This document shows, piece by piece, positions 28,501 to 36,145 of a DNA stretch of 64,000 bases (position 1 is its first letter; each line of letters begins with the position of its first letter). The notes beneath the pieces are model-generated. The model was given only the letters and a program-made list of their open reading frames with translations, did no database searches and had not been told where the DNA came from. A program made the position numbers and the translations under genes. Location: contig NZ_JACJJL010000011.1 of NCBI RefSeq assembly GCF_016899955.1, forward strand, positions 52,741 to 116,740, written 5' to 3'. The stretch is from Marseilla massiliensis (GTDB lineage: Bacteria; Bacteroidota; Bacteroidia; Bacteroidales; Bacteroidaceae).

Positions 28501-29171
28501 ACTCTGGCAGTGATGACGGTGGTGCCAGGGCCTACGAGCGTTACCATGCCGGTGGTCTGGTCGACGGTGGCTACGTCTTTGTCGCTTGACGAGTAGGCTA
28601 CCTTTGCCGATTCAGGGCAAGTGAGGGTGGGGGCTGTAAATGGCTCGCCTATGGTGGCCGTGGCCTCATTCCGGCTGAAGCCCAGCTGCGGCTTGGGCTT
28701 GCCACCGCCGTCTTCGTAGGTTATGCTTATGCTGCCAATTGGAACATTGCCGCTGGAAACGGTAGGATAAATGAACACCGTGTCGGCCGAGCCCGTCCAG
28801 ACACCATCGGCAAATGTACCGTTCGGAATTGACAGGTTGTCAGTATTGAGGTTCTTGCCTTCTATTGCTACGCGGCTTATGAGCTTGCCGGCGTCAACGC
28901 TTATGGCAATGCTCGAATTGGCATATAGCCGCAATTCATTGCCGGAGTCGTTTCCCCACCAGCGCGTCCTTCCGGATAGGGTGATGTTTACTTCTCCGTT
29001 GATGCACTCGGCGGGGTCGGCATTATATGCCGCACCATTGTCGTTTGTGCTGAGCGGCAGGCCGTAGGCTTCGTCGCCCGTGAAATCGAACGTGACAGTT
29101 GTCTCTGCTTTCATGCCGGTGCAGACTGCCATCAGCATGCACAGCAATGCAAGTTGTAATGTCTTTCTCAT
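25554..29171 (-). CDS. BspA-type leucine-rich-repeat secreted protein with T9SS-type C-terminal domain
   Basis: 1205 residues. Signal peptide LQLALLCMLMAVCTGMKA; a beta-sandwich N-terminal region; a Big_2-like Ig domain (KVAYSSSDKDVATVDQTTG); then a run of LRR_5/BspA repeats (about residues 440-680) with units such as IGEYAYRGTKINTIEIPATV and IGDRAFYLCTSLTEFIMPNT. A beta-rich region follows and the C-terminus is a Por-secretion-type tail (VSIWAADGRTLHSG, then LPAGIYVVGINGRTQKTIV). BspA-like repeats mediate binding to host or bacterial partners in oral and gut Bacteroidales; here that is inference. It is first in the three-gene leftward operon. Confidence 0.85.
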   Translation of the reverse strand: MRKTLQLALLCMLMAVCTGMKAETTVTFDFTGDEAYGLPLSTNDNGAAYNADPAECINGEVNITLSGRTRWWGNDSGNELRLYANSSIAISVDAGKLISRVAIEGKNLNTDNLSIPNGTFADGVWTGSADTVFIYPTVSSGNVPIGSISITYEDGGGKPKPQLGFSRNEATATIGEPFTAPTLTCPESAKVAYSSSDKDVATVDQTTGMVTLVGPGTTVITARVGETEEHAAASASYNLHVVTKAGADSLSVVLKDNSEPITFTNDEDNPWTIEDGYIQNGNVKKNNSSSCLTGTFTIGKTSMFVFDKYVHRIDNSTSSNLYHYLNFNVNGKQVFSQNNQTGWSQYTMLLEPGTYTVQWIDTVSNSTNTYYSKLRKMELTSDVIDINVTTPGSLGVEVLYVVNTLGDVRLLKVSGTINSTDWANIKQMKNLVWIDLAEAKFDAVPDNAFNGLRNLIRTDLPEGATSIGEYAYRGTKINTIEIPATVRSIGRYAFAETGLKEITFAEGSQLQTIGDRAFYLCTSLTEFIMPNTVTELTSEDNNVYNSASTFEGCTSLYRLHFSDALNSINRYTCKSCTKLTDLHLPKQLIAIRNEAFYETESLRHVEFPDGVKTIEDYAFEYSGVDSVCLPVKMTNLGYRAFQYCNNLKYIELPSYIGSYDRNFEDCPAVETVVCKSATPPSISNDPFQDGASKGNMTLIVPSFAVVNYKLDTYWYQFGSILEGEDVGYWKITSALSLTNNRRMDGKPDIDLYYGGKFTVGGNAPMETAQMKFFVSETNPGLLVNDCADFTADSVNTYFNVEYNRWYFITPLHDVALDKVTHSANASFVFRYYDGAARATNGTGNSWKNVDTDTLRAGQGYIFQCNANGTITLPADAGAHPQVFATTDVTMPLHAFEATSTANAGWNYVGNPYPAYFDIYYMDFTAPITVWADNTYRAYSIVDDKYALRPMQAFFVQKPEAVDNIIFHKEGRQLSSEIVVKATSPRMAPPASASRHLFDIAITDGTYSDQTRVVVNPNALPGYERGCDASKFMSINADVPQVMTADADGNTYAINERPVAAGATVAMGYKAAKAGFYTISVPRADGTALLHDKLLGITADISSNGYSFYSGATDGTDFNRFELSFEPTGQTPTAIDGTPAGTEAAVTGAEGYICVSGEAGAAVSIWAADGRTLHSGKLGTTPLRINLPAGIYVVGINGRTQKTIVY

Positions 29172-29545
29172 AATTATGGTGCTTTATAGTTTGTTTCCGA
29201 AAAGGGGAAAAGGCTGGCATGGCACAGGAACAAGCGTGGCGCATCCTATGCCTGAAGCGGACGCTTGGGGCCATGACTGACCTGCCGCCATAATGGTATC
29301 CATTGCCATAGATGCCATCAACGTTAATGTTGCAGTCTTTCCTTCCTATCAAAATTCTTAAAAGTTCTATTTATTATTTCCCAATTGTATCGTATGTATG
29401 TAATCTCTGATATGATTGTAATCCATTTTCCCTGAATAATCAGCAATGCTGCGGGCATTGCTTGGTGCACGAAAGTGCATGTCGACGATGTGTGTATGAT
29501 TTGTGATGCGGCTCTCCTGCCGCCATGAAATGTTCTTAATCCCTG

Positions 29546-29553
29546 CAAATATA
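29546..29553 (-). promoter_or_regulatory. Promoter -7 box for the three surface-protein genes
   Basis: TATATTTG on the minus strand matches TAnnTTTG. It would give a leader of about 370 bases (29172-29540) before the 1205-aa gene. I see no credible gene in that leader. Confidence 0.5.
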
Positions 29554-29683
29554 GTTATATTTTTCTATGAATTCAGAGTAAACATGCAAAATGTTTGTCG
29601 ACTAAATAAAAATTAACATTTGTCGGCGCTTGGGGGATGGGGTGGTGTTGAGGCTTGCAACGGTCGGTAATTTGCATTAAGTG

Positions 29684-29716
29684 GAAGGCCGCGCCACTAC
29701 ATGTGGCGCGGCCTTC
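29684..29716 (-). terminator. Terminator-like hairpin after the metalloprotease gene
   Basis: A 14-bp perfect GC-rich stem GAAGGCCGCGCCAC/GTGGCGCGGCCTTC with a five-base loop lies about 30 bases downstream of the metalloprotease stop. It lacks a T tract but separates this transcript from the next promoter. Confidence 0.6.
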
Positions 29717-29744
29717 GTCGTGTGTGGGTATGCTGGTCAGGCTT

Positions 29745-32111
29745 TCACTTTTTATTTAAACAGTCGTCTATCATCTGCCTCAGCACATGGTAGTGGCCCT
29801 TGGTAGCAGCGTCTGAGCTGCGGGCTGCCGTGAGGCGTTCGTACAGATTGCGCAACATACTGTAGTAGTAGACTTTGGTGTTGGCCGGTGCCGAGTCGTA
29901 CCAACGTGTGGCTTCGGTAACAAACGTGGTCTGAATGTTGCGGCGGTAGGCGCCTACGGCTTTGCCCGTGGCTGTCTCGCGAAACGCAATAGTTGTCAAG
30001 TCTTTCATGTATTCCTCTGGCTTGTAAGCATTGTCTGCGTACGAATACTTGGCAATGTTGCCTACCTTCGTTGGCGAGAGCAGGTCGGTGACGGCCCTTC
30101 TGCCCAGAGGCATTATCAACTCGAGTGGCGCGCTGCTGATTCGGTTCACGTAGCTTTCAGCTATGAGCCATGCCGGCTCTGTGAGCACGTTGCGGTCGAT
30201 GTAGTCGAGCGCGGCCTTTTGTTCGGCCTTGGTCTGCGGGGTGTAGACAGCCCCCGGCTCCTCGATGCTCTTGTACGTGGTGTAAATGCCGCCGATGTTG
30301 CGCAGCACATGGCCCTCGTAGCGCATGAATTGGTTGACAACAGCCTGGTGGATGTCTTTGAGGTTGTCGTTGAGGTCGCCTTCTTCAGCAGTCCATTGCG
30401 GCAGCGCCTTGACTATTCTCTTCAGGTTCTTTATGCCGTATTCGCTTGCACGGACGGCGTTGTTGCCAAGGTCTTCGCTTTGGGCGCGCGGGTCGTTGTC
30501 GTAGCCTTCGCCACCAAACCAATAGCGGCGGCCTTTCTTGAGCTGTTCAATGGTTTTGCGGTTTAGCACGAGGCGGTCTTCCTCTTCGTCTTTAGTGTCG
30601 AAGATTGGTTTGTAACCCCACTCAATGGCCCACTTGTCGTAGTCGTTGATGCGGGGAAACAGGCCCGCGCGGCCTATGTTGTCTTTGGGTTGTGCCACGT
30701 AGTTGAAGCGTGCGTAGTCCATTATCGACGCCGTGTGGCCGTGTTTCTCAACCCATTCTTTGTTGCGCAGGCTGTCAACGGGAGTAGCGTTGCTGGCCCC
30801 CATGTTGTGGCGCAAGCCGAGCGTGTGGCCAATCTCGTGCGAACTGACAAAGCGTATGAGCTGCCCCATGAGCTCGTCGTCGAAAGTCATCTTGCGCGCC
30901 GTGCTGTCCGAGCAGCCCGCCTGAATCATGTACCAGTCGTGAACCAGCTTCATCACGTTGTGGTACCAGCCAACATGGCTCTCAAGTATTTCGCCGCTGC
31001 GCGGGTCGTTGACGTGTGGGCCGTAGGCGTTGCTGATGGGTGAGGCAAGGTAACGGATGACAGAAAAGCGTGCATCCTCCATGCTCATGGTCGAATCGTC
31101 GGGCCATTCCTTGGCCGTGATTGCATTTTTGAAACCGGCTTGCTCGAAGGCTGCGTTCCAGTCGTTGACGCCTTGTATGAGGTAGGGGCGCCATTGCTTG
31201 GGTGTGGCGGGGTCGATGTAGTATACAATCTGTTTCTTCGGCTCCACCAGTTCGCCACGTTTCATCTTCTCTATGTCTTCGTCGCGTGGCTCAAGGCGCC
31301 AGCGGCAGATGAACCTTTTGCGCTTCACGCTCTGCTGGTCGTCGGTGTAAGGCTCGAAGTAGTTGACGAAGTATCCTACGCGCGGGTCAAACAGGCGCTT
31401 GCGCATGGGGTCTTTGGGGAGCATTACAAACGACGTGTTCATCTCGAACGTGACAACTCCGGCAGTCTGTCCGGCCGGCGAGGTGCCGTTTTCTTTGCTG
31501 TTGTATGTGCGTATGGTCTTTATCTCGGTGTTGATGGGGTAGGTGTTTATTGCCTTGATAAACGAGCGGTCGGTGTTCATGGCACTCAGGCCCAGTCGCT
31601 TCTTTGTGTTGTTGTCTATGCCTACGGCAATGTTTTCTTTGTTGAACAGTCGGCTTATCTCTACTTTGTATGATGCGTTCTTGGCCGAATCTCGTTTTGT
31701 CGATTCTATCTTGAATGACTCAACGATGGGGTCTTGGGCACTTGCCTTCACGGCGCGGGCAATTGACTGGGTGCTGTCGGCTGCAGAGAGGTATATCAGC
31801 GACCTAAGCAACAGGTTGCCGTTATTGGCGTTTTCCCAGTAAAAAGTCTGTTCGTTTACTTCTTCTCCGCCATATAAGCCTATGCCGGAAGGAGTGGAAA
31901 CATAGCGTGTTATTGCCAGGAACGGACGGCCCATTAGAGAGTCGGGCACTAAGAGAAACCACTTGTCGCCTTCTTTCTGCACGCTGAAAAGCCCTTGGGT
32001 TACCGGGGCTTCTTTTTTTTCTGTTTTGTCGTCCTTCTTCTTTTTCTTCTTGGCCTCGGCTGGCTGGCCAAGTATCATGGCCATGGCCATGAGGAATATC
32101 ACTCTTTTCAT
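29745..32111 (-). CDS. Secreted zinc-dependent metalloprotease (DUF5117/DUF4953 type)
   Basis: Read from the ATG at 32109-32111 the protein has 788 residues and a clear signal peptide (MKRVIFLMAMAMILGQPAEA) followed by a lysine-rich stretch. A longer reading would add 18 residues that overlap the phosphatase gene, so this start is preferred; it overlaps that gene's stop by ATGA. The catalytic zinc motif HEIGHTLGLRHN starts at residue 425, with Glu as base. A Bacteroidetes family with this layout, usually called zinc-dependent metalloprotease, is periplasmic or secreted. The natural substrate is unknown. Length is normal for the family. Confidence 0.88.
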   Translation of the reverse strand: MKRVIFLMAMAMILGQPAEAKKKKKKDDKTEKKEAPVTQGLFSVQKEGDKWFLLVPDSLMGRPFLAITRYVSTPSGIGLYGGEEVNEQTFYWENANNGNLLLRSLIYLSAADSTQSIARAVKASAQDPIVESFKIESTKRDSAKNASYKVEISRLFNKENIAVGIDNNTKKRLGLSAMNTDRSFIKAINTYPINTEIKTIRTYNSKENGTSPAGQTAGVVTFEMNTSFVMLPKDPMRKRLFDPRVGYFVNYFEPYTDDQQSVKRKRFICRWRLEPRDEDIEKMKRGELVEPKKQIVYYIDPATPKQWRPYLIQGVNDWNAAFEQAGFKNAITAKEWPDDSTMSMEDARFSVIRYLASPISNAYGPHVNDPRSGEILESHVGWYHNVMKLVHDWYMIQAGCSDSTARKMTFDDELMGQLIRFVSSHEIGHTLGLRHNMGASNATPVDSLRNKEWVEKHGHTASIMDYARFNYVAQPKDNIGRAGLFPRINDYDKWAIEWGYKPIFDTKDEEEDRLVLNRKTIEQLKKGRRYWFGGEGYDNDPRAQSEDLGNNAVRASEYGIKNLKRIVKALPQWTAEEGDLNDNLKDIHQAVVNQFMRYEGHVLRNIGGIYTTYKSIEEPGAVYTPQTKAEQKAALDYIDRNVLTEPAWLIAESYVNRISSAPLELIMPLGRRAVTDLLSPTKVGNIAKYSYADNAYKPEEYMKDLTTIAFRETATGKAVGAYRRNIQTTFVTEATRWYDSAPANTKVYYYSMLRNLYERLTAARSSDAATKGHYHVLRQMIDDCLNKK

Positions 32112-32626
32112 GCTTTTGTTTGTTTCGTCTTCTGTTGTTCTATATATTCGATAAGTCCGTCGCACGCGTCTTCCAGTAGCTCTATCACCAGTTCGAAGCC
32201 ATTGTCGCCGCCATAATACGGGTCGGGAACAGATTGTATGCCGGGATGCTCACGCAAGAATTGAGACATGCGTACCACCTTATGGCGCACTGTTTCGGTG
32301 GATGCCTTGGAAACGATGGCTGAATGGTTTTCGGCATCCATGGTCACAATATAATCAAACCGGTTGAAGTCTTTCTCGCTGAACTGTCGCGCTCTGCTGT
32401 CGAAGGTGTAGCCGTGGGCAGCCCCGTGTCGGCGCATCCTTATGTCGGGCAATTGTCCTACGTGCCAATTGCCTATGCCGGCAGAGTCGACGAAGTATTT
32501 GTCTGATAGTCCGCGGTCTTCAAGTTTTTTCTTCATTATGCCTTCGGCAGCCGGAGACCGGCAGATGTTGCCCAGGCAAATGAACAGGATGGATTCTGGT
32601 TTTGTCTTTGTTTTGAGTTCGGTCAT
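32108..32626 (-). CDS. Low-molecular-weight protein-tyrosine phosphatase
   Basis: A 172-residue cytosolic enzyme with the P-loop CLGNICRSP (Cys17 nucleophile, Arg23) and the DPYYGG general-acid loop near residue 137, both diagnostic. It removes phosphate from phosphotyrosine. Relatives often act on tyrosine kinases of capsule export (Wzc type), but no such kinase is in the window, and the Wzz protein here lacks a kinase domain. It is the first gene of a two-gene transcript with the metalloprotease, joined by an ATGA overlap. Confidence 0.95.
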   Translation of the reverse strand: MTELKTKTKPESILFICLGNICRSPAAEGIMKKKLEDRGLSDKYFVDSAGIGNWHVGQLPDIRMRRHGAAHGYTFDSRARQFSEKDFNRFDYIVTMDAENHSAIVSKASTETVRHKVVRMSQFLREHPGIQSVPDPYYGGDNGFELVIELLEDACDGLIEYIEQQKTKQTKA

Positions 32627-32652
32627 ATTTATTTATGTATATGTTTAAGGTG

Positions 32653-32660
32653 CAAAGTTA
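32653..32660 (-). promoter_or_regulatory. Promoter -7 box for phosphatase/metalloprotease
   Basis: TAACTTTG on the minus strand, 27 bases upstream of the phosphatase start, matches TAnnTTTG. The -33 region is not clear. The remaining gap to 32891 contains the left edge of the prophage but no recognisable attachment repeat. Confidence 0.55.
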
Positions 32661-32891
32661 ATAAAAATGAATGGGAATGTGTCTGTTTTGATTATCAAAA
32701 TGCATATCATTACTTGTGCGTCAGAGGCATGTTGCATTCAAAACGTATGTGTTTTTCGGCAAATGGATGCTGTCGGTTGATATGATGCATAGTTGGCTGG
32801 GCTTGCAAGCGGGGGGCTGTATGTGGGCGCCTCCACTTCCGCTATTGGCAAGGCATGATGGAATGAACAAATAAACCAAAACAAGCACATA

Positions 32892-33203
32892 ATGAAAAAT
32901 ATAGAGATAGTTGTCAACGGCAAGGCGTACCCATGCAGGCAGACCATGGGCGCCATGCTCCGCTTCAAGCGCGAAACGGGCAAGGAGGTCACCGAGATGT
33001 CTGGCGGCCTGTCCGACGCGTGCGCCTACCTGTATTGCTGCACCGTGTCGGCGTGCAAGGCCGACGGCGTTGAGTTCTCCATGTCGCTGATGGAGTTTGC
33101 CGACAGCATTGCGCCCGACGACGTCGGGGGTTGGGTTGAGGCTGTGAACGCCACGGCGGCCAACGCCCCCGGGGATGACGGCGACGGTGAAAAAAAAAGT
33201 TAG
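32892..33203 (+). CDS. Phage tail assembly chaperone, short (G-like) product
   Basis: 103 residues (MKNIEIVVNGKAYPCRQTMG) with the small, acidic-tailed form of tail assembly chaperones encoded just before the tape measure gene. It is the first recognisable gene of the prophage. The last codons run through an A tract (GAA AAA AAA AGT TAG). That tract is a canonical slippery heptamer, and the frame reached by a -1 slip continues as the next open frame. The short product and the frameshift fusion would together coat the tape measure during tail assembly. Identification rests on position, size and the slip site more than on sequence identity. Confidence 0.75.
   Translation: MKNIEIVVNGKAYPCRQTMGAMLRFKRETGKEVTEMSGGLSDACAYLYCCTVSACKADGVEFSMSLMEFADSIAPDDVGGWVEAVNATAANAPGDDGDGEKKS
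33191..33197 (+). promoter_or_regulatory. Predicted -1 programmed frameshift site (A AAA AAA)
   Basis: In the zero frame the codons are GAA AAA AAA AGT TAG, giving the heptamer A_AAA_AAA two codons before the stop. A -1 slip continues as AAG TTA GGC ATA CTT GAA TTG into the frame that ends at 33529. The fusion would be about 212 residues. Tail chaperone pairs in many phages use this arrangement. Confidence 0.7.
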
Positions 33204-33214
33204 GCATACTTGAA

Positions 33215-33529
33215 TTGTTGGGCGTGGCCGTTGGCAACATCGGCCTGCCCTACAATGACTTTTGCAGGCTCACGCCCGAGGAGTTCGGCCATGTCTACGA
33301 GGCATACAGCAGTCAGCGCGACGCCGACCGCAAGGACAGCTGGGAGCGCGCCCGCCTCATGACCACGATAATGATACAGCCCCACCTTAAAAAGAAACTG
33401 ACGCCGCAACAGCTGTTGCCGCTACCGTGGGATGCGCAACGGGCTCACAAGGCCAACAATCCGCAGCCCACTGCCGCCGAGAGCAAGGAAAGGTTTGAGG
33501 AGATGCTGAGAAGGACAGAGGAGGGGTAA
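33215..33529 (+). CDS. Phage tail assembly chaperone, T portion (expressed by -1 frameshift)
   Basis: The open frame encodes LTPEEFGHVYEAYSSQRDA, then KKKLTPQQLLPLPWD, which resembles the distal part of Bacteroidetes phage tail chaperones. The first in-frame candidate start is a TTG at 33215, which is weak, and the frame is already open from 33191. It is therefore best read as the T half joined to the preceding gene by frameshifting rather than as a separate gene. In related phages the tape measure gene follows directly; here about 490 bases with an opposite-strand gene intervene. Confidence 0.65.
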   Translation: MLGVAVGNIGLPYNDFCRLTPEEFGHVYEAYSSQRDADRKDSWERARLMTTIMIQPHLKKKLTPQQLLPLPWDAQRAHKANNPQPTAAESKERFEEMLRRTEEG

Positions 33530-33541
33530 GGAGAGGCGAAG

Positions 33542-33569
33542 ACCATTTTCGTGAGGTCACGAAGATGGT
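33542..33569. other. Perfect hairpin between chaperone and inserted cassette
   Basis: ACCATTTTCGTGA pairs with TCACGAAGATGGT (one T-G pair) around a two-base GG loop. There is no T tract on either strand, so it may stabilise or attenuate the transcript rather than end it. Confidence 0.5.
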
Positions 33570-33590
33570 GTTATTGTGGCCATGGTCTCT

Positions 33591-33636
33591 TTCGTCTCCA
33601 TCGCATTTCGGTGTTTAAGTTTTTGCAAATATACAA
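33591..33636 (+). repeat. Direct repeat, left copy, flanking inserted cassette
   Basis: This about 45-bp segment (TCTCCAT, then CGGTGTTTAAGTTTTTGCAA, then ATATACAA) recurs at 33940-33984 with most bases unchanged. On the minus strand it contains TATATTTG (a -7 box) and a copy of the cassette's start-codon region. Confidence 0.7.
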
Positions 33637-33637
33637 C

Positions 33638-33949
33638 TTATGTAAGCTTATTTACGTAGCTAAGGCCCAACTGTAAAGAACCAAAAAAAGCACCAGTACT
33701 TGCGAGAACCATCCAAAAGCAAAAAGCATTCAGCCCTATGAATATTAAGCCCAGAATACAGATAATAAAAACGACAATTGATAGTTTGCAAACATGTGCA
33801 CAAAATGTAGCTTTCCTCTTGTACTCGTTTAATTCTTCGCTTTCGTATGGTGTTTCAAACTCGCTATCATCGCATTTGTCTATGATCTCAATGCTGAATA
33901 TTTCGGCTTTGATTTCCTTTGGCTTGTTGGTAATTTCTTTCTTCTCCAT
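33638..33949 (-). CDS. Two-helix membrane protein inserted in tail operon (moron candidate)
   Basis: 103 residues from the ATG at 33947-33949: a soluble acidic N-terminal half (MEKKEITNKPKEIKAEIFSI) and two membrane helices (LSIVVFIICILGLIFIGL and FCFWMVLASTGAFFGSLQLG). It is on the strand opposite to every tail gene around it, is visibly more AT-rich, and has its own -7 box (TATATTTG, 33974-33981 region). Such independently transcribed insertions between phage structural genes are called morons and often encode superinfection exclusion or host-benefit functions. That role here is inference. No family is recognised. Confidence 0.65.
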   Translation of the reverse strand: MEKKEITNKPKEIKAEIFSIEIIDKCDDSEFETPYESEELNEYKRKATFCAHVCKLSIVVFIICILGLIFIGLNAFCFWMVLASTGAFFGSLQLGLSYVNKLT

Positions 33950-33984
33950 GTCAATGCGGTGTTTAGGTTTTTGCAAATATACAA
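33940..33984 (+). repeat. Direct repeat, right copy, flanking inserted cassette
   Basis: The partner of 33591-33636; it includes the start codon, leader and -7 box of the minus-strand membrane-protein gene. The two copies are offset by about 349 bases. Confidence 0.7.
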
Positions 33985-34021
33985 ATAAAATGCGTAAAAG
34001 TGGCATTAAATCGATAAAAGT

Positions 34022-36145
34022 ATGAGCAAAGAAATAAAATTTAACGTTCGGATAAACGTCGACGGCAAGGAGCAACTGGTCACTGCTGCAACTTCGATAG
34101 AAGAAATTAGGTGTGCTGTAGAAGCCACTAAGAGTAGTGCAGACAAATTGAAAGATGCGATAATAAACTACTCTCAGGTTAGCGTATCTATACAAAACGT
34201 CATTGGTGGCTTGCAACAGCTTTCGGGCGTTTTGCGCGAATACTCCGCGGCAAACGCTGTGCAGGTGGAGGTGGAAACGAAACTCGCCACGGTGATGCGG
34301 CAGCGCATGGAGGCGTCGGAGGTAGACATTGACGCCATAAAGCAGCTTGCGAGCGCACAGCAGGAGCTTGGCGTGATAGGCGACGAGGTGCAGCTGGCCG
34401 GTGCTCAGCAGATAGCAACATTTCTCAGCCAACGGTCGAGCCTTGAGGCACTTATCCCGGCAATGAACGACCTGCTGGCACAGCAAAAGGGGCTGAAAAC
34501 CACGGGTGAGGACGCCGTGACGGTGGCCAACCTCATGGGCAAGGCCATGCAGGGGCAGGCGTCGGCATTGCGCCGTGTGGGCATCACGTTCACAGCGGCT
34601 CAGGAGCAGGTGCTGAAATACGGCAACGAGAGCCAACGCGCGGCCATGCTCGCGGAGGTAATAACAGACAATGTGGGCCACATGAACGCCGAGCTTGCCA
34701 AGACCGATGCAGGCAAGGCTCAGCAGATGGCCAACGCAATAGGCGACATAAAAGAGGTTGTGGGCTCTTGGTTTGAGAGCATAGAGCCCGCCATCGCCGC
34801 TGTCAATGAGTTTGGCATGGCTCTCATGGTTATAGGCTCAATGGTCACCGGCATTAAGTCAGTCAAGGCGGCATTAGTCTTGTTCACTTCAAAGATACAT
34901 ACCGCCACCATTGCCACCTACGCCAATGCCGCCGCGTCTAAAGTTGCCGCCGCCGCGCAGTTCCTGTGGGCAAAGCAGTTGCACTATGGGCGAAAGGCAA
35001 ACATTGCGTGGGCATTCAGCGCGCGGCTGGCGGCAACCCAGGCCGTGGCCATGCGCGCAGCCATATTGGGGCTCATGGCCGCGTCGGGCGTCGGTCTTGT
35101 ACTGATGGCCGTGTCTGCCATCGTTTCGCTATTCTCCGACAAGACCGATGAGGCCACCGAGAGCATGAAGGCGGCCAACCGCGAGATGGCCAACGCGGAG
35201 GAGGCGGCCAAGCGGCTTGAAGACATGGAGCGGGCAATGAGCGAGGCCCGCGCCGGTGCGGTTTCTTCGCTTGAACTGTACAAGGAAAGGCTGAAGAACC
35301 TTATCGCCATGAAGAACACCGGCAAGGACACCACCAAGGAAGAGAAGAAAATCATCGGCGAGCTCAACGACACCTACGGCGAGACGATGGGCTACTTTGA
35401 CAGCGTTTCCAAGTGGTACGACGCCCTCATAAAGAACAGCGAGGCATATTGCCGCCAGATGGTGATTGAGGCAAGGATGCGCCAACTGGCCAACCAGATA
35501 GCCGAGAAAGAGGCCGAGAACCACTCCATCATATACGACTACAAGGGCAACAAACGGAGATACAGCAGGAAGCGCGAAACCGAAATTATAGACGAATGGG
35601 GCGTAGATCGCGACGGCAACAGGGTTCTGGCAAAGCATGAGGTCAAAGAAAAGAAAGGTTCAAGCGACTTAGACAAGGCGGTGCAAAAACTAAAAGACAA
35701 CAGCGCGGTCATAAAAAACTTGCAAAGCCAGATGTCTGCCAGTGCAAAGGAGGCCGGGCAAATAGTCATTCCCGTAAAAGGCAGCTCTGTTCGCCCCGGC
35801 ACAGGCGGGCACGCCACCCCCAAGGCCACGCCGCAAAAGAAAGCCGCCGCCCCGGCCGTCGAGGGCAGCATGGACTGGTACGAGCAGCGGCTGGCTGAAT
35901 TGCGCAAGCAGCTGCGCGCCGCCGCCGACGAAGAGACGGCAAGGGCCCTGCAGGCCGACTACAAGGCCACGGAGCAGGAATATGCCGACTTGAAGGTGAG
36001 CATAGGCGTTGAGGCTCCCGACAAGGCCGAGGCAGACACCGCGCTCGACAAGCTCAGGGCCGCACAGCGCGAGCTCGACGACGCCGGTAGAGGCCAAGGT
36101 CGAGGCGTCGGCCAAGGCAGACGACATACAGGCCCGCATAGATGA
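34022..36145 (+). CDS. Phage tail tape measure protein, N-terminal part (frameshifted)
   Basis: 707 residues of a tape measure protein: a coiled, alanine- and glutamine-rich N-terminus, the conserved stretch GEDAVTVANLMGKAMQGQAS, then hydrophobic segments in the middle (LGLMAASGVGLVLMAVSAIV) and a charged helical C-terminal half. The last 20 or so codons (GRGQGRGVGQGRRHTGPHR) are out of character. The natural continuation (VEAKVEASAKADDIQARIDE) is in the +1 frame from about 36087. The gene is therefore broken by a frameshift near 36085. It should set tail length in a working phage. Confidence 0.8.
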   Translation: MSKEIKFNVRINVDGKEQLVTAATSIEEIRCAVEATKSSADKLKDAIINYSQVSVSIQNVIGGLQQLSGVLREYSAANAVQVEVETKLATVMRQRMEASEVDIDAIKQLASAQQELGVIGDEVQLAGAQQIATFLSQRSSLEALIPAMNDLLAQQKGLKTTGEDAVTVANLMGKAMQGQASALRRVGITFTAAQEQVLKYGNESQRAAMLAEVITDNVGHMNAELAKTDAGKAQQMANAIGDIKEVVGSWFESIEPAIAAVNEFGMALMVIGSMVTGIKSVKAALVLFTSKIHTATIATYANAAASKVAAAAQFLWAKQLHYGRKANIAWAFSARLAATQAVAMRAAILGLMAASGVGLVLMAVSAIVSLFSDKTDEATESMKAANREMANAEEAAKRLEDMERAMSEARAGAVSSLELYKERLKNLIAMKNTGKDTTKEEKKIIGELNDTYGETMGYFDSVSKWYDALIKNSEAYCRQMVIEARMRQLANQIAEKEAENHSIIYDYKGNKRRYSRKRETEIIDEWGVDRDGNRVLAKHEVKEKKGSSDLDKAVQKLKDNSAVIKNLQSQMSASAKEAGQIVIPVKGSSVRPGTGGHATPKATPQKKAAAPAVEGSMDWYEQRLAELRKQLRAAADEETARALQADYKATEQEYADLKVSIGVEAPDKAEADTALDKLRAAQRELDDAGRGQGRGVGQGRRHTGPHR

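Noticed and set aside
13349..29171. Many long antisense open frames opposite the three surface-protein genes
   Set aside because: They follow from high G+C and codon bias on the coding strand; none shows a signal, domain or start context.
32640..32891. Left attachment site of the prophage
   Set aside because: No sequence matching the tRNA-His 3' end or another repeat shared with the 43820-43963 region could be found.
33638..34681. A 347-codon minus-strand open frame through the start of the tape measure gene
   Set aside because: Only its last 103 codons look like protein; the rest is the antisense of the tape measure gene. The ATG at 33947-33949 was used instead.
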